Position numbers and translations under genes: made by a program. The notes beneath the pieces are model-generated. The model saw only the letters and a list, made by a program, of their open reading frames with translations. It searched no databases and was not told where the DNA came from. From contig JANXNO010000405.1 of assembly GCA_025354075.1 (NCBI GenBank), forward strand, positions 1-5,559: a stretch of DNA of 5,559 nt, in the 5' to 3' direction. Each line of letters opens with the position of its first letter. The stretch's first letter is position 1. This document shows, one piece after another, positions 1-5,559 of this stretch. The DNA is from Burkholderiales bacterium (GTDB taxonomy: Bacteria > Pseudomonadota > Gammaproteobacteria > Burkholderiales > Casimicrobiaceae).

Positions 1-503
1 ATCTTGGCCACCCAGATTGAGCGCACCGCCATCGCGGAAAAGCCAAACAAGCACATGCCGTAAACAATATTCATCGGCAAATCGATGATGGTCATCTTGT
101 AGCTTTCCATCTTCATCATCATCTGCGTGGTGAAGACGACCATCGCCATAAAAAACGCAATGCGCATGATGTCAACAACCGTCGACAACACGCGCGACGG
201 CTTCGGCGGTAGATAGCGGTAAATCAGATCCACCTGAATGTGATTGTTTTTCACCACGCCAATCGTGGCACCGACAAACACGGTGCCGATCAACAAGTAC
301 CGCGCTATCTCTTCGGTCCACGAGGCGGAATCGTTGAACACGTAGCGGGTGATGAACTGCACGAATACGACGCCGCCCAGCGCCCAGAAAAGGCCAAGCG
401 CAACCCAGCCTTCAAACGGGGTTCCGGCAAAACTGACTTCCTCATCGACGGCGTGAAATTCACCGTCATCCCCCATTACTTTCGGGCCGGAATCGAGATC
501 CAT
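1..503 (-). CDS. dctQ: TRAP transporter small permease, DctQ family (partial, C-terminus off the left edge)
   Basis: This is the small integral membrane subunit of a tripartite ATP-independent periplasmic transporter. It works with the large permease DctM and the binding protein DctP to import an organic acid by ion-coupled transport. My translation of the reverse complement gives 167 codons from ATG at 503 to the edge with no stop. It shows four hydrophobic segments at about residues 30-52, 67-84, 107-127 and 144-164, the usual DctQ topology. The signature is clear: FITRYVFNDSASWTEEIARY (residues 50-69), then an LIGTVFVGA stretch and KNNHIQVDL (residues 85-93). DctQ proteins are usually about 160-190 residues, so little is missing. 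GGAG at 511-514 lies 7 bases before the ATG, and the gene starts 13 bases after the dctP stop, so the two are probably co-transcribed. The substrate cannot be read from this subunit. Confidence 0.93.
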   Translation of the reverse strand, partial: MDLDSGPKVMGDDGEFHAVDEEVSFAGTPFEGWVALGLFWALGGVVFVQFITRYVFNDSASWTEEIARYLLIGTVFVGATIGVVKNNHIQVDLIYRYLPPKPSRVLSTVVDIMRIAFFMAMVVFTTQMMMKMESYKMTIIDLPMNIVYGMCLFGFSAMAVRSIWVAK

Positions 504-510
504 GCTGAGG

Positions 511-514
511 CTCC
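511..514 (-). promoter_or_regulatory. Ribosome binding site of dctQ
   Basis: GGAG on the minus strand, 7 bases before the ATG at 503. It lies inside the short dctP-dctQ gap and supports this start and an operon arrangement. Confidence 0.6.
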
Positions 515-516
515 GC

Positions 517-1491
517 TTACTTCAGCGCAGTGATACGGTCATAGTCCTTGCGGTCAAAACCCAGCGATTCCAGCGTCGTGCTTTTGAGCACCGCAGCCTG
601 GAAACCAGCGCGATCAACGGTGACGATGTTGAGTCCCTTTTTCTTGAACTCTTCGACCAGCTCGCCTTCGCGCTTGATGATCTGCGCTGTGGCACGGGCG
701 GCGGCTTCACGCGTTACGTCGGTGAAGATGGTTTTCTCGGCATCGGTCAGCTTCGTCCACACATGCGGCGCGATTTGTGTCACCAGACCGTCAACGATGT
801 GGCCGGTGAGCATGATGTTCTTTTGCACTTCGTAGAACTTCTTCGCCTCAATCGTCGTCAGCGGATTTTCCTGTGCTTCAACAGTGCCGTTTTGCAGCGC
901 CAGATAAACCTCAGCAAAGGCCAGTGGCGTCGGGTTCGCACCGCAGGCTTTTGGCGTGGCGAGATACACCGGCACATCAGGCACGCGAATCTTCAGCCCC
1001 TTCATACCTGCACAATCGGTGAACGGTTTGTTCGATGTGGTGTGACGTGCACCGTAATACGTGTAAGCGGTCATCTGGATGCCAGTCTTCGCGCGATAGC
1101 CGTCAACCATTTCCTTGAACACATCGCTCTTCGAATACGCCGCCTGATGCGCTGCGTCGCGAAAGATGAACGGGTAATACGCAATACCCAAACGTGGGTA
1201 GCTGCGCGCCGCAAACGACGGGCCGCTGATGATCATGTCGACTGTGCCAAGCGTCAGGCCCTGATTGATATCGGTCTCTTTACCTAACGACGAGGCTGGG
1301 AACACCTGAATCTCGAACTTTCCGTTGGTGCGCTTCTTGATTTCACCTGCGGCCCAGACCGACTCCGTGTGATAGGGCTCGGACGTCTCGTAGACGTGAG
1401 CCCACTTGAGTTTAGTTTGCGCGTACGAGAGCGCGGGTGCGATGAGCGTGGCGCTGGCAAGCGCGGCGGTGACGAGAGTACGAAATTTCAC
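517..1491 (-). CDS. dctP: TRAP transporter substrate-binding protein, DctP/SiaP family
   Basis: This is the periplasmic binding protein (324 residues, normal for the family) that captures the substrate and delivers it to the DctQM permease. Residues 1-24 form a Sec signal peptide with basic MKFR, a hydrophobic core and probable cleavage after ALSYA. Family motifs include YYPFIFRDAAH (105-115), YYGARHTTSNKP (145-156), GLKIRVPD (165-172) and the segment from EVYLALQNGTVEAQENP to AKKFYEVQK (194-224). R149, R169 and N209 sit at the same mutual spacing (20 and 40) as the ligand-binding R127, R147 and N187 I recall for Haemophilus SiaP. R169 is the near-universal carboxylate-binding arginine. The substrate is therefore a carboxylate; the divergent dehydratase gene suggests an acid sugar rather than sialic acid (inference). 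The start is GTG, backed by AAGGAGG four bases upstream; no in-frame ATG precedes it. Confidence 0.95.
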   Translation of the reverse strand: MKFRTLVTAALASATLIAPALSYAQTKLKWAHVYETSEPYHTESVWAAGEIKKRTNGKFEIQVFPASSLGKETDINQGLTLGTVDMIISGPSFAARSYPRLGIAYYPFIFRDAAHQAAYSKSDVFKEMVDGYRAKTGIQMTAYTYYGARHTTSNKPFTDCAGMKGLKIRVPDVPVYLATPKACGANPTPLAFAEVYLALQNGTVEAQENPLTTIEAKKFYEVQKNIMLTGHIVDGLVTQIAPHVWTKLTDAEKTIFTDVTREAAARATAQIIKREGELVEEFKKKGLNIVTVDRAGFQAAVLKSTTLESLGFDRKDYDRITALK

Positions 1492-1495
1492 GGGG

Positions 1496-1502
1496 CCTCC
1501 TT
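1496..1502 (-). promoter_or_regulatory. Ribosome binding site of dctP
   Basis: AAGGAGG on the minus strand, a near-perfect Shine-Dalgarno, four bases before the GTG at 1491. It decides the GTG start, since there is no in-frame ATG just upstream and the signal peptide begins here. Confidence 0.8.
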
Positions 1503-1516
1503 GTTGAATTCAGTGT

Positions 1517-1557
1517 AGCGGCGATTTTTGGACTCTAACGATCCATTTTTCGCCGCT
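1517..1557. repeat. Interrupted palindrome, candidate operator
   Basis: AGCGGCGA (1517-1524) is matched by its exact reverse complement TCGCCGCT (1550-1557). Inside these arms TGG (1529-1531) pairs with CCA (1543-1545) on the same axis (base 1537). The four bases between outer and inner arms are TTTT on both sides, so they do not pair. The element spans 41 bases and ends 25 bases before the dctP GTG. It could be a binding site for a dimeric or tetrameric regulator, or a large-loop hairpin in the dctP leader RNA. It lacks the GC stem followed by a U-run expected of an intrinsic terminator. Confidence 0.55.
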
Positions 1558-1570
1558 CTTGCGTGCTTAG

Positions 1571-1588
1571 ATCGCTAGCATAAGCGAT
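1571..1588. repeat. Short inverted repeat, candidate operator half-sites
   Basis: ATCGCT (1571-1576) and AGCGAT (1583-1588) are exact reverse complements separated by six bases, giving an 18-base dyad 32 bases before the GTG of the dehydratase gene. The size and position would suit an operator overlapping its promoter. A six-base arm can arise by chance, so the call rests on location and is tentative. Confidence 0.35.
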
Positions 1589-1611
1589 AACAACAACAGT
1601 CATCGTACAAC

Positions 1612-1617
1612 AGGAGG
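1612..1617 (+). promoter_or_regulatory. Ribosome binding site of the dehydratase gene
   Basis: AGGAGG with only three bases (AAA) before the GTG at 1621. This spacing is short. No alternative start fits better: an in-frame stop (TAA, 1588-1590) lies just upstream with no ATG or GTG between, and the protein's conserved N-terminus begins at this GTG. Confidence 0.65.
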
Positions 1618-1620
1618 AAA

Positions 1621-2850
1621 GTGAAACCAAGCAGGATTACCCACATTCGCGCGACGCCGGTCACTGTGCCGTTGCAGGCTCCGCTGTTGCACAGCAACGG
1701 GGCGCATTGGGGCCGTTTTGTGAGGACGGTTGTTGAAGTCGAGACGGACGACGGCTATGTCGGTCTCGGTGAATTCGGCGGCGGCGGTGAGGTCGCAAGC
1801 AGCGGCATTGAAAGCCTCATTGGCTATCTCAAAGGCCACAATGTTTTCGAGCTGGAAGCGCTGCGTTTCGCCATCTGCAACCCGACCGCAAGCCTTTACA
1901 ACAATCGTACGCAACTGCACGCGGCCATTGAATTCGCCTGCCTCGACATCATGGGCCAGCGACTGAGCGTGCCTGTAGCGGAGCTGCTGGGTGGACGGCT
2001 ACGTGAGTCGGTGGAATTCGCGAGTTATCTGTTCTTTCGATTGCCCAATGAAAAGACGGGCGAAGGTGAAGTTCGTACCGCCGGGCAACTCGTCGCGCAT
2101 GCGAAAGCGTTGCAGGCTGAACACGGCTTCGCTGCGCACAAGCTGAAGGGCGGCGTCTATGCGCCCGACTACGAGCTGAACGCGTATCAGGCATTGGCCG
2201 CCGCATTGCCGGAAGATCGTTTCCGCTATGACCCGAATTCCGCGTTTTCGCTTGCCGATGCAATCCGCTTTGGGCAGGGCATCGAGCACATCAACAACGA
2301 CTACTTCGAAGACCCGGTGTTCGGCATGCCGCAGCTCTCGCGGCTGCGAGAGTTTGTGCGCATTCCGATTGCCACCAACACGGTCGTCGTCAATTTCGAA
2401 CAGCTCGCGATGAACATCACGACACAACCTCGCGCGGTGGATGTGGTGCTGCTCGACACCACCTTCTGGGGCGGCATCCGTCCGTGTATCAAGGCCGCCG
2501 CAATCTGCGATACGTTTGGGCTCGGCGTTGCCGTCCACTCGTCAGGCGAACTGGGCATCCAGCTCGCTACGATGTTGCACATGGGCGCGGTCGTGCCGAA
2601 CCTTGGTTACGCGGCTGACGCGCACTATCACCACCTCGTCGACGACATCATCGTCGGCGGTAAGATGAAATACGTTGACGGTGCGATCAAGGTTCCGACG
2701 GGCCCCGGTCTAGGCGTCACGCTGGATCGCAACAAGCTTGCTGAATATCACGAGCTGTTCAAACAAATGGGCGGCTACACCTACGACCGCGATCCGTCGC
2801 GGCCAGGCTGGTATCCGCTGGTGCCGAATACCCGATGGAAAGCAAGTTAG
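1621..2850 (+). CDS. Enolase-superfamily acid-sugar dehydratase, glucarate dehydratase (GudD)-like
   Basis: This is a cytoplasmic 409-residue enzyme of the mandelate racemase/muconate lactonizing group, glucarate dehydratase branch. These enzymes remove water from acid sugars through a Mg-stabilised enolate, giving keto-deoxy sugar acids. The N-terminal capping domain is about residues 1-130 and the barrel about 150-390. Expected catalytic positions are visible: KLK (K174, K176) as the KxK base motif, DPN (D204, N206), E230 in YFEDP, N253 in ATNT, D279 in LLDTTFW and H306 in VHSSGE. D204, E230 and N253 would bind metal; D279-H306 would be the second acid/base dyad. K176 to D204 (28) and E230 to N253 (23) match the E. 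coli GudD spacing I recall. The C-terminal [10 protein letters not shown] is also typical. It is shorter than E. coli GudD (about 446), and [11 protein letters not shown] replaces the HSNNHFDISLA-like segment, so glucarate is not certain as substrate; galactarate or another acid sugar is possible. It starts with GTG and sits divergent to dctP. Confidence 0.9.
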   Translation: MKPSRITHIRATPVTVPLQAPLLHSNGAHWGRFVRTVVEVETDDGYVGLGEFGGGGEVASSGIESLIGYLKGHNVFELEALRFAICNPTASLYNNRTQLHAAIEFACLDIMGQRLSVPVAELLGGRLRESVEFASYLFFRLPNEKTGEGEVRTAGQLVAHAKALQAEHGFAAHKLKGGVYAPDYELNAYQALAAALPEDRFRYDPNSAFSLADAIRFGQGIEHINNDYFEDPVFGMPQLSRLREFVRIPIATNTVVVNFEQLAMNITTQPRAVDVVLLDTTFWGGIRPCIKAAAICDTFGLGVAVHSSGELGIQLATMLHMGAVVPNLGYAADAHYHHLVDDIIVGGKMKYVDGAIKVPTGPGLGVTLDRNKLAEYHELFKQMGGYTYDRDPSRPGWYPLVPNTRWKAS

Positions 2851-2869
2851 GAGGCTCCGTTGAATCGCC

Positions 2870-5455
2870 TCAACGCAGATAAATTTGCTCCATGGTGTTC
2901 ATCTGTTCGTCGACGAAGCGCATCACCCGATCATGCGCAGCGCCGCCGATTCGCGCTGCGAAAACCGCATCATTCGCCAGAGTGTGAATGATGGTCAATG
3001 CCTCGCTTTCAGTGCTCACCACAAAGCCATCGACGCCGTGAGTAATGAGTTCCGCCGCGCCTATATTCTGGCCAAATATCACCACCGGCACCGCCATCGC
3101 CATGGCTTCGATCACCGCTATGCCGAACGTCTCGTAGTAGTTCGGGTGCGTCCGGTAAACCCAGCAATCCAGCGACGCGATGAAATCGTTAGCCGCAAGG
3201 ATGCCCACCGGTAGCAAGTGCAGTCGCGACAGGTCGGCGTCGCCCACGAACGCTGGGCGCCGAGACTCGCCGCCCATCAACTTCACCTCATAGCCTGCCG
3301 CTAGCAGAGATCGATAAAGCGACGGGTCATTCGGATGATGTTTCGACGGTACGTCGCGACCGTGCCGGCCCACGGTGAAGCGCCCAGTTCTCGTTTTGGC
3401 GCTCGTACGCGGCGCGAATTTCAACGTATCCAGCCCGGGGTATTCCACCATGGTGCCAGGCAGACGCGCCTCGATACCGTAGCCGCGGGACGGCACGGTC
3501 AGTTCAAGTTGCGTTGTTGGCAGTGCCTCGTCAATATCGGTGATCCGCTCCAGCGCGGTAGGCATCGCATCCGTGTTGATCGCAAGCGTGATCCGTCGCG
3601 CCTTCGACGCCGCAAGCCATGGGCCAAGTTCAAAATGAGTTCCAGAAATGACAAGTGTTCCGCCAACTGGCACATTGCCCGAGGCTGGATCCAGCGTCAA
3701 TACCGGCAGCGTTGATACCAATGCGGCGTGAGGCGGCCCTACGCTCCATACATGCGTTTCAGCTTTAGTGCTGAGAATTTCTGCTTGCTGGAGCGCGAGG
3801 CTCTGCACGCCACCAATCCCGCCCAGCGGGGCCACCACGTGAAACAGGGACGTACGCCGCGATGATGCGTCGGGGCCGTCGATGGTGAGCGCCTTGGCTC
3901 TCAATACCTTGTCAATGGTTTTCGCGATTGACGCATTGGACCGTGGGCGAAAGATGCGCTGCGCCACTAGATCGCGCAGCGCCGCGCCCGCCCGCGTCTC
4001 CGGGAATCGGTCGAGCTGATATAGCAGGGCATACGCCCTGTCGCAGAAGCCCCATTGAAAGTGCAGTTCGGCGGCGCTCATCACCGCCTCGGCCGTCGTG
4101 AGCTGCGAGGCATCGAGCAACGTGAGCGAGGCGTAAGCAACACGCGCCTCGCCCCGCGTCCAAAGCCTTTGAATGCGCTCAAGTTCCGACATCGCCGCCC
4201 GCTGCATTTCCGTGAACTCAATCACTACGACAGGGTCAACGCTCGCGACTGCTGACGTCGACTGCGCTGCGCCACCGTTGCGTGTAGCGAGCGCAGGGGG
4301 CGCGCCAAGGGCGCCATGACAATCCTTGAAACGCTTGCCGCTGCCGCAGTGGCAGGGGGCGTTGCGCGACAGCGTTCCACCCGCCGGGGCAGCAGAGATC
4401 GGCGTTGATCTCGACTTGACCGCGGCGACACGGCGAATCAGCGCCAGTGCGGCGTCACGGTACGGTTGCTCAAGTGTTGCCTCGTGGGCCGCAGCGATGG
4501 CCTCGGCAGGCTCGTCGTTTGCTTCACAAACCTGTGCAAGTGTGAACTGAAATTCTGCTGCCGCCGGGTTGAATTCCACTGCGCTTCGTGCATGTTTGAG
4601 CGCATCGGTGAGAAAACCCGACTCAAGATAGATGCGACCCAACGCGTGTGATGCGTTCGGATCGTTCGGGTAGTCGCTCAATATTTGTTCGAACAGCATG
4701 CGAGCGCCATCGCGTTCGCCGCGTGCATAGGCCGCAAACCCCTCGCGACAACGCAACGTGGCTCGACGACTCAGCAGCACGGCTGGCCCCGCCCACTTTG
4801 CACGTACCTGGTTGTCGTAGAAAATACGACGGCTCGGGCTTTCGCTCTCCTGATGAGCGCAGTTGACCGTAAGTGCATCAACATGCGCGAAGTCGCCGAA
4901 CTCGGCGACCTGACACAGAAAATCGCGATCATCCGAGAGCAGCAGGGATGGGTCGAATGCACAGCCGAGATCGCGCACCCGCGTTCGAATCAGGCAGGCC
5001 TGCAGGCTGATTAACGGCGCGTGGTAGAGCAGTACCCGGTTCAATGGAGCGCCAAGGGCTTTTCCAGCGCTTCCATCGGCACGCAGCAGGTTCGCGCGCG
5101 CATGCACGACCAGTGCCTCGGGCCGGCTCAGTGCGACAGACACCACGTCCGATAGATGCTGCGCCAGCAAGCTATCACCTTCATCGAGCATGCAGAAAAA
5201 TTCTCCCCGACTTTCGTCCAGGCCGTATTGCGCCGCTAGCGGGCGCGACAGCGAAGCATCCGTGCCTATCGTTCGAACGGCGATCGTTCGTGCCACGGCG
5301 CGATCCGGTATTTCCGGAACTGGGCCCGCTTGCGCACCGACGATGATCAGCTCGATATTGGGGTAATCCTGCCGGGCAACGGACGTAAGCGTGAACGCGA
5401 GCTTGTTGTTTGCCGAGCGGCGGACGATGATGGAGACGAGCGGGTGCGGTGTCAT
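2870..5455 (-). CDS. Multidomain glycosyltransferase: GT2-like, TPR-like, SEC-C and GT4 domains
   Basis: This 861-residue protein probably transfers sugars in surface polysaccharide or glycoprotein assembly. No signal peptide or membrane segment is evident, so it should be cytoplasmic. Domains in order: a GT2-like GT-A fold at about 5-205, with LVSIIVR, SVARQDYPNIELIIVG, the DxD-like MLDEGD (D91-D94) and SDDRDFL (174-180); TPR-like helices at about 234-345 (NDPNASHALGRIYLESG); a low-complexity linker; a SEC-C motif at 364-381 with C368, C370, C379 and H380; a second helical region at about 412-502; and a GT4 domain at about 536-861. The GT4 part starts with LGGIGGVQSLALQQ, has GRHGRDVPSK (R700/K705 as likely phosphate binders) and carries the E-x7-E motif (E775, E783) in YETFGIAVIEAMA. 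There is no clear Shine-Dalgarno before the ATG, though MTPHPLVSIIV fits a GT2 N-terminus. Donor, acceptor and linkage cannot be inferred. It converges on the dehydratase gene with 19 bases between stops. Confidence 0.93.
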   Translation of the reverse strand: MTPHPLVSIIVRRSANNKLAFTLTSVARQDYPNIELIIVGAQAGPVPEIPDRAVARTIAVRTIGTDASLSRPLAAQYGLDESRGEFFCMLDEGDSLLAQHLSDVVSVALSRPEALVVHARANLLRADGSAGKALGAPLNRVLLYHAPLISLQACLIRTRVRDLGCAFDPSLLLSDDRDFLCQVAEFGDFAHVDALTVNCAHQESESPSRRIFYDNQVRAKWAGPAVLLSRRATLRCREGFAAYARGERDGARMLFEQILSDYPNDPNASHALGRIYLESGFLTDALKHARSAVEFNPAAAEFQFTLAQVCEANDEPAEAIAAAHEATLEQPYRDAALALIRRVAAVKSRSTPISAAPAGGTLSRNAPCHCGSGKRFKDCHGALGAPPALATRNGGAAQSTSAVASVDPVVVIEFTEMQRAAMSELERIQRLWTRGEARVAYASLTLLDASQLTTAEAVMSAAELHFQWGFCDRAYALLYQLDRFPETRAGAALRDLVAQRIFRPRSNASIAKTIDKVLRAKALTIDGPDASSRRTSLFHVVAPLGGIGGVQSLALQQAEILSTKAETHVWSVGPPHAALVSTLPVLTLDPASGNVPVGGTLVISGTHFELGPWLAASKARRITLAINTDAMPTALERITDIDEALPTTQLELTVPSRGYGIEARLPGTMVEYPGLDTLKFAPRTSAKTRTGRFTVGRHGRDVPSKHHPNDPSLYRSLLAAGYEVKLMGGESRRPAFVGDADLSRLHLLPVGILAANDFIASLDCWVYRTHPNYYETFGIAVIEAMAMAVPVVIFGQNIGAAELITHGVDGFVVSTESEALTIIHTLANDAVFAARIGGAAHDRVMRFVDEQMNTMEQIYLR
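4313..4366 (-). other. SEC-C zinc-binding motif inside the glycosyltransferase
   Basis: Residues 364-381 read as RNAPCHCGSGKRFKDCHG, a C-x-C-x8-C-H arrangement (C368, C370, C379, H380). This matches the SEC-C motif best known from the C-terminus of SecA, where it binds zinc and helps contact SecB. It is flanked by alanine/serine/threonine/proline-rich linkers (about 346-362 and 383-408), suggesting a separately folded module between two helical regions. Zinc binding is expected from the family; a partner protein is unknown. Confidence 0.85.
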
Positions 5456-5498
5456 ACAAATAATTTTGCCGGATCAACGCGCTCCGTGGGCCGTTTGT
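5456..5498. other. Short AT-richer leader before the glycosyltransferase gene
   Basis: If the upstream gene ends at 5499, these 43 bases form the gap before the glycosyltransferase ATG. No clear Shine-Dalgarno is present: the only GGAG lies about 27 bases before the ATG, too far to serve. The bases next to the ATG are AT-rich (AAAATTATTTGT), which can aid initiation without a strong Shine-Dalgarno. A second reading frame is open through this stretch and ends in an ATGA overlap with the glycosyltransferase start. Confidence 0.35.
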
Positions 5499-5559
5499 TC
5501 ACACGATCGCGTACTGGCGGAATACGCCCATATAGGCCGGCGGCTGCGGGAAGTTTCTG
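5499..5559 (-). CDS. Possible C-terminal end of an upstream gene (partial, frame uncertain)
   Basis: On the minus strand a frame enters from the right edge and ends with TGA at 5499-5501, giving ...NFPQPPAYMGVFRQYAIV. By my count 16 of 19 codons end in G or C, and second positions are low in GC, the pattern expected of coding DNA here. The product is not recognised. The competing reading is another minus-strand frame that stays open for 35 codons and stops at 5452-5454, overlapping the glycosyltransferase ATG as ATGA, which would suggest translational coupling. That frame has weak third-position bias (16 of 35) and ends in rare-looking codons such as TTA, so I rank it second. The fragment is too short to decide. 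Confidence 0.35.
   Translation of the reverse strand, partial: RNFPQPPAYMGVFRQYAIV

Larger units (their letters stand above)
1492..1620. promoter_or_regulatory. Divergent promoter region between dctP and the dehydratase gene
   Basis: These 129 bases lie between two GTG-initiated genes read in opposite directions, so they must hold both promoters unless one gene is transcribed from farther away. The stretch contains a 41-base interrupted palindrome (1517-1557), an 18-base inverted repeat (1571-1588) and a strong Shine-Dalgarno at each end. A TACACT (minus strand, 1512-1517) could be a -10 for dctP, but no convincing -35 is paired with it, and no good sigma-70 pair was found for the plus-strand gene. 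No regulator gene lies within the window. Joint control of uptake and catabolism by one regulator is inference from the layout. Confidence 0.7.

Noticed and set aside
502..1287. Long plus-strand open frame of 261 codons
   Set aside because: It lies wholly antisense to dctP, which has a signal peptide and clear family motifs; its translation is arginine/cysteine/histidine-rich and resembles no family.
517..1491. Naming the binding protein as a sialic acid transporter (siaP)
   Set aside because: The matching binding residues are shared by many TRAP binding proteins, and no sialic acid catabolic gene is present; the neighbouring dehydratase points to an acid sugar.
1593..1613. Repeated ACAACAG just before the dehydratase start
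   Set aside because: Two 7-base low-complexity copies 14 bases apart in an A/C-rich leader are easily explained by chance.
1999..2538. Minus-strand open frame of 179 codons
   Set aside because: It is antisense to the dehydratase gene over the conserved active-site region and shows no domain or ribosome binding site.
2858..2875. Small hairpin CGTTGA-n6-TCAACG between the two convergent genes as a bidirectional terminator
   Set aside because: The stem is only six base pairs, includes the glycosyltransferase stop codon, and has no T-run on either strand. Termination between these genes is plausible but not supported by this structure.
3335..3715. Plus-strand open frame of 126 codons
   Set aside because: It is antisense to the GT4 part of the glycosyltransferase; its composition is that of a shadow frame.

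Overview
The window looks like chromosomal DNA from a moderately GC-rich proteobacterium, most likely a betaproteobacterium of the Burkholderiales. This lineage call is inference: a TRAP solute-binding protein paired with an enolase-superfamily acid-sugar dehydratase is a common arrangement there, and the codon use and protein style fit. No rRNA, tRNA, CRISPR array, insertion sequence or phage gene was seen. No protein gene in the interior shows a frameshift.

Left part (1-1491, minus strand): a TRAP transporter operon read leftwards. dctP encodes the periplasmic binding protein. It is followed after 13 bases by dctQ, the small membrane subunit, which runs off the left edge. The large permease subunit DctM would be expected just outside the window.

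Middle (1492-2850): a 129-base divergent promoter region holds two inverted repeats. A plus-strand gene for a mandelate racemase/glucarate dehydratase-type enzyme follows. The simplest reading is an uptake-and-catabolism unit for an acid sugar such as glucarate, galactarate or a related compound: DctPQ(M) imports it and the enzyme dehydrates it. The shared intergenic region would let one regulator control both directions.

Right part (2870-5559, minus strand): an unrelated module that meets the dehydratase gene tail to tail with only 19 bases between stop codons. It encodes an 861-residue multidomain glycosyltransferase with an N-terminal GT2-like domain, TPR-like helices, a SEC-C zinc-binding motif, a second helical stretch and a C-terminal GT4 domain. 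It probably acts in surface-glycan or glycoprotein assembly. The end of another minus-strand gene may enter from the right edge, but its frame is ambiguous.

The most unusual items are the two-glycosyltransferase fusion with an internal SEC-C motif and the 41-base interrupted palindrome between dctP and the dehydratase gene.
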